From: Quercus robur
Lineage: Eukaryota; Streptophyta; Magnoliopsida; Fagales; Fagaceae
DNA: 64,000 nucleotides
NCBI RefSeq assembly: GCF_932294415.1
Contig: NC_065541.1
Location: 56,336,290 to 56,400,289 of the forward strand
Direction of reading: 5' to 3'
Position 1 is the first letter of the stretch; the number at the start of each line of letters is the position of its first letter. Shown piece by piece: positions 61,101-64,000 of this stretch. The translations under genes were made by a program, and so were the position numbers. Under the pieces are notes generated by a model, which was not told the origin of the DNA, searched no databases, and worked only from the letters and a program-made list of their open reading frames with translations.

Positions 61101-62444
61101 ATGTTTAGTTGGGAGTGACATTAGAACTGGCTCCCCACTTTAGAAGGGATGTTCGGCAGAGGTTTTTCCCAGGATGATATCGATGTAACCGAGGTATAGT
61201 GTTCCCGAGCAATCATGCTTCAGTCTGAGGTGTACCTTGCCGGGCAGATCTTAGGTTATGAGCTACTATGAACATGCATTATAGTGATTCGTTTAACGGG
61301 TTTTGGGCCAGGCATAATGTCATAAGGCCCAGGCCCATGGCCTTGGCAGGCCCAGGGTCCAGTTTTGGGTAAGAAGGTTGGGCCCGAGGGGCGTATTGTA
61401 AAGTTGGAGTTCAAGGCTCAAGGCCTAAATGGGTCTGGGGTCCCATGCCGTACAATAATAATAAAAAATGAATATATAACTTTCAACAAAGATGGTTATT
61501 GGATTAAATTTGAATAAGTCATAAATAAACATCATTCTACCTAATTAACTTAAATCATATAATTTCAATTTTCAACCACAATTAAATTTTTAATCATTCA
61601 CATAAATTTGTTAATAAGTAAAAAAAAAAAAAAAAAATTGTTGTAATATTTACTATATATGATGAAAGAATAAATTAATTCAATAACTTGTGAATAAGTT
61701 AAAAGTTTATTCGCAAAAAGAAAAAGCATAAAGTTTGATAATGAATTCAAGTTGGAAATAAATTTAAATAAATCAATCTTGGATTTTAAATATTCAGTTT
61801 AACTCAGATTTGGTTCCAACCCTATTTAAAACATTAGTTTTTTTTTTTTAAATTACAATTTATAAAAAATCTTTTCTTATTTAGATATTTTAAAAACCAT
61901 GAAGTTAAAAAAACAAAAAAAAAAAAATCTCAAAATAAATTATACCAGACAGGTGATACCGCGTTGTGTCCTGTTGGCTGGTCCTACGAAGTACAATGCA
62001 TCCGGGAAAGACAACGATGTAATTAAAGTTTTTAACTTTTTTTTTTTTTTTTTTGACATATAAAGTTTTTAACTTCGAACATTACAAAACAATATCATTA
62101 AATTCTCGGTTCCCGATAAGATGAAAGAATATAAGATAAAAACTCCAAATTAATGTATTGTCCCAAACAGTAATATATATTGACGTTCTTATAAAAAAAA
62201 ATATATATATATATATATATTGATATTGACGTTATAATTGGCGCGTCACTGATCACTAAACAAAGGAACACCCATCATCTAACTCTACCTTATCCGTTAC
62301 AAATTCAGCTCGTGGGTTTTCCTATATCTGCTTTCCTTCAACGTGCTCTTACTTTTTGGCCTCGTATTTTTTGGATTTGGGCCTGCACTGCTGTTTCGTA
62401 AAATAAAATTACAAAAACTTTCTGAGGTGTACCTTAAACGGTAA

Positions 62445-62690
62445 GTTTTTGAGAGTATATTTGGATATTGCTTATTTGTTAAAAATTAAAAATTTATTAT
62501 TGAAAATACTGTAGTAAAATAATTTTAAAGATGTGAATAGTACTGTGGAATTCAAAAATGCATTGGAATCTGTGTTTTGCTGAGTTTGATGGAAAAATAA
62601 ACAGTATTTATGAGACCCACTAAAAAACGCAAAACACATGAATTAGGCAAAACGCCCAATCCAAACTTACGCCAAATCCACTACCCAGTT
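62445..62690 (+). mobile_element. hAT-like MITE copy
   Basis: TATTTGGATATTGCTTATTT, then ACTGTAGTAAAATAATTTT and GTGAATAGTACTGTGGAA, ending GCCCAATCCAAAC. It is a diverged member of the family at 37228-37508. Confidence 0.55.
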
Positions 62691-63552
62691 TCATTATTGA
62701 ATTTATATAGTAATATTTTTTACAATTACACCCATGGTTAAAAACCGTACATGAGCAAAACTAGATTTGCCTACAGTTCCCAGTTTTTCTCGATTTTTGA
62801 TTGTTTTGGGCATTTTTATCAGACCGGATTGGTACTCGGTTTTCAGTTGAATTAGTCGTACTGGCCGGTCCAATTTTTAAAACTATGATTATACCTACTT
62901 TTTAATTTTGTGCTAAGAAATTGATAGTCTATAGTCTACACCTTTACCTAATCAATAATTTAATTAAAACTTTAAGTTACCTTTATTAGAGGATAAAGAT
63001 TGCCCTCCAATTTGGTCGTGATACTTTTCTCATTTGCCAATTAGACAAGAATCCAGCAAACTTAACTTCTGATAAGATAATAATAATGCATTTAAGCCAA
63101 CTTGCATTTAATTTATAAAATAAGATCATAAAGTTTTGGTTTCGTAATGGGAAACAAAAGAATGAAATGAGATTTTTTTGTAAAGGATGCGCCCTATTAG
63201 TGAGCAAGGATACAAAGGTACGATCCTATGGAAGAGATCCTATTCAAGTAATGTTGTAAATAAAGGATGCTCCGTGTTAGAATTTTTGGAAAAAAGAGAA
63301 CGTGGATTCATAAAAGGTTAGTGAGATATACACATAGTGCAAAAATTAAAAATTCATTAAATGCTTTTACTAAGATGCCTGGGAAACACTTGCAATTTAT
63401 CTCAAAACTTATTAAAATGCAATAATAAATGTTATCTGTGCTTGTGTGGATGAATAAATAATTAAATTTTGGTTCTAGATTTTCTATCTAAATAGCATTA
63501 AAAGGTAGACGTGTTGTACTCCTATCACTCACCTATAATGCATAAACTAAGA

Positions 63553-63655
63553 GTTTCATAGCTTAATTGGTTGGCAGTATCTCTAATGGAGGCATTTAGG
63601 ATTTAAATTCCTCATTCTTATTGTAACTATTGGATTAAAAAAAAAAAATCTAATA
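63553..63655 (+). mobile_element. SINE remnant
   Basis: A-box-like TAGCTTAATTGGTTGG, B-box-like AGGATTTAAATTCCTC, then ATTGTAACTATTGGATT and an A run at about 63638-63650. Short and decayed. Confidence 0.5.
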
Positions 63656-63820
63656 TATGGAGTATTAAGGGGATTTTTATTAGTCCGAATTTAGTAAGAA
63701 TGAGGTATAAAACCTATGTTTTACAATATCCAATAAGAGATTGTCACATCAGAACTTTACTTAAAATTTAATATATTCTACCACACCTAATATCATCTCA
63801 ATAAATTCCCAATTAGGTTA

Positions 63821-64000
63821 TGTGGGGTCCAATAATCGACGGGCCAGGCCCGTTTGCTGATGAAGGGTCCAAAGGCCCAAGCCTAAAAAGGTCATGGCCA
63901 GAGTTCAAGAATAGTGTGGCCCAATTGGCCCGGAGAAGCAGCCGAGGACAGTGCAGTCCTCGGCTGACCCAAGAAAAAGGGCAGAAAGGTAAAGGGGCGT
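63821..64000. mobile_element. Start of an LTR cut by the window end
   Basis: From TGTGGGGTCC the sequence becomes GC-rich (GGGCCAGGCCCG, GGCCCAATTGGCCCGG, GCAGTCCTCGGCTGACCC), like the beginning of a plant gypsy LTR and unlike the AT-rich flank. The other end is outside the window, so the family and age cannot be given. Confidence 0.45.

Larger units (their letters stand above)
50775..61454 (-). mobile_element. Tat-lineage Ty3/gypsy LTR retrotransposon, broken
   Basis: Left LTR 50775-51459 and right LTR 60778-61454 (about 680 bp, roughly 90% alike by eye), flanked by ATAAT on both sides (50770-50774 and 61455-61459). gag-pol runs on the minus strand: PBS-like TGGCTCCATCGGTGGGA next to the right LTR, gag with a CCHC knuckle about 59.2-60.7 kb, protease region about 58.5-59.1 kb, reverse transcriptase about 57.3-58.3 kb (YIDDMVVKSK), RNase H about 56.8-57.1 kb and integrase about 55.4-56.3 kb. 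An additional ORF region runs on the plus strand next to the left LTR. The copy carries many disruptions, probably more than ten, and cannot be active. LTR divergence points to an age of several million years. Confidence 0.92.
61460..63820. other. Intergenic, AT-rich, MITE and SINE remnants
   Basis: No gene is seen. It holds an AT microsatellite at about 62195-62220, a hAT-like MITE at about 62445-62690 (same family as 37228-37508), a decayed repeat with GACCGGATTGGTACTCGG at about 62750-62890, and a SINE remnant at 63553-63655. Confidence 0.5.

Overview
The window is plant nuclear DNA. It has split genes with GT-AG introns, abundant MITEs, SINEs and LTR elements, and plastid-targeted and ACT-domain host genes. 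The repeat families (a TGGACCRAAT decamer satellite, several TTA-flanked and hAT-like MITEs, Tat-type gypsy LTRs) look like those of woody eudicots, perhaps Fagales. That placement is inference from resemblance, not a search.

Two ordinary host genes can be spliced completely by eye, both on the minus strand. Positions 2681-7464 hold a nine-exon, 691-codon gene for a ycf45/SPD1-type plastid P-loop ATPase. Positions 41626-45428 hold a six-exon, 413-codon ACR9/ACR10-type protein with several ACT domains.

Between them, about 8.0-34.65 kb, lies the most interesting object: what looks like one very large Mutator-like element (MULE) of about 26.7 kb. Its two ends are inverted with respect to each other and carry clusters of a palindromic AAATCGA(C/G)TCT motif. 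Reading inward from the left end is a MURA-type transposase gene (9094-13377, 929 codons, with a 7-nt first coding exon). Reading inward from the right end is a plant mobile domain (PMD) gene (23313-32240, 731 codons, five coding exons plus a probable leader exon near 33.4-33.8 kb). Both reading frames are open. The convergent layout recalls mudrA/mudrB of maize MuDR, with PMD in the place of mudrB. Between and inside these genes sit fragments of at least five host genes: pectinesterase 31, cyclin C, DNA topoisomerase II, a dynamin-related protein, and RFC3 (the last antisense inside PMD intron 1). There is also a 168-bp near-perfect hairpin built from an unidentified gene fragment. I could not find a target-site duplication, so the single-element reading is a hypothesis.

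From 34.7 to 41.6 kb is a repeat-rich intergenic stretch. It holds a SINE, a 1-kb TTA-flanked element, decamer arrays, and a 794-bp LTR-type element whose two long terminal arms are inverted rather than direct. The site without that insertion survives as a paralogous copy near 35.1 kb. From 45.4 to 64 kb is mostly intergenic: a 727-bp TRIM (49735-50461), a broken Tat-lineage gypsy element with an extra antisense ORF (50775-61454), MITEs, SINEs, and the start of another LTR that runs off the window.
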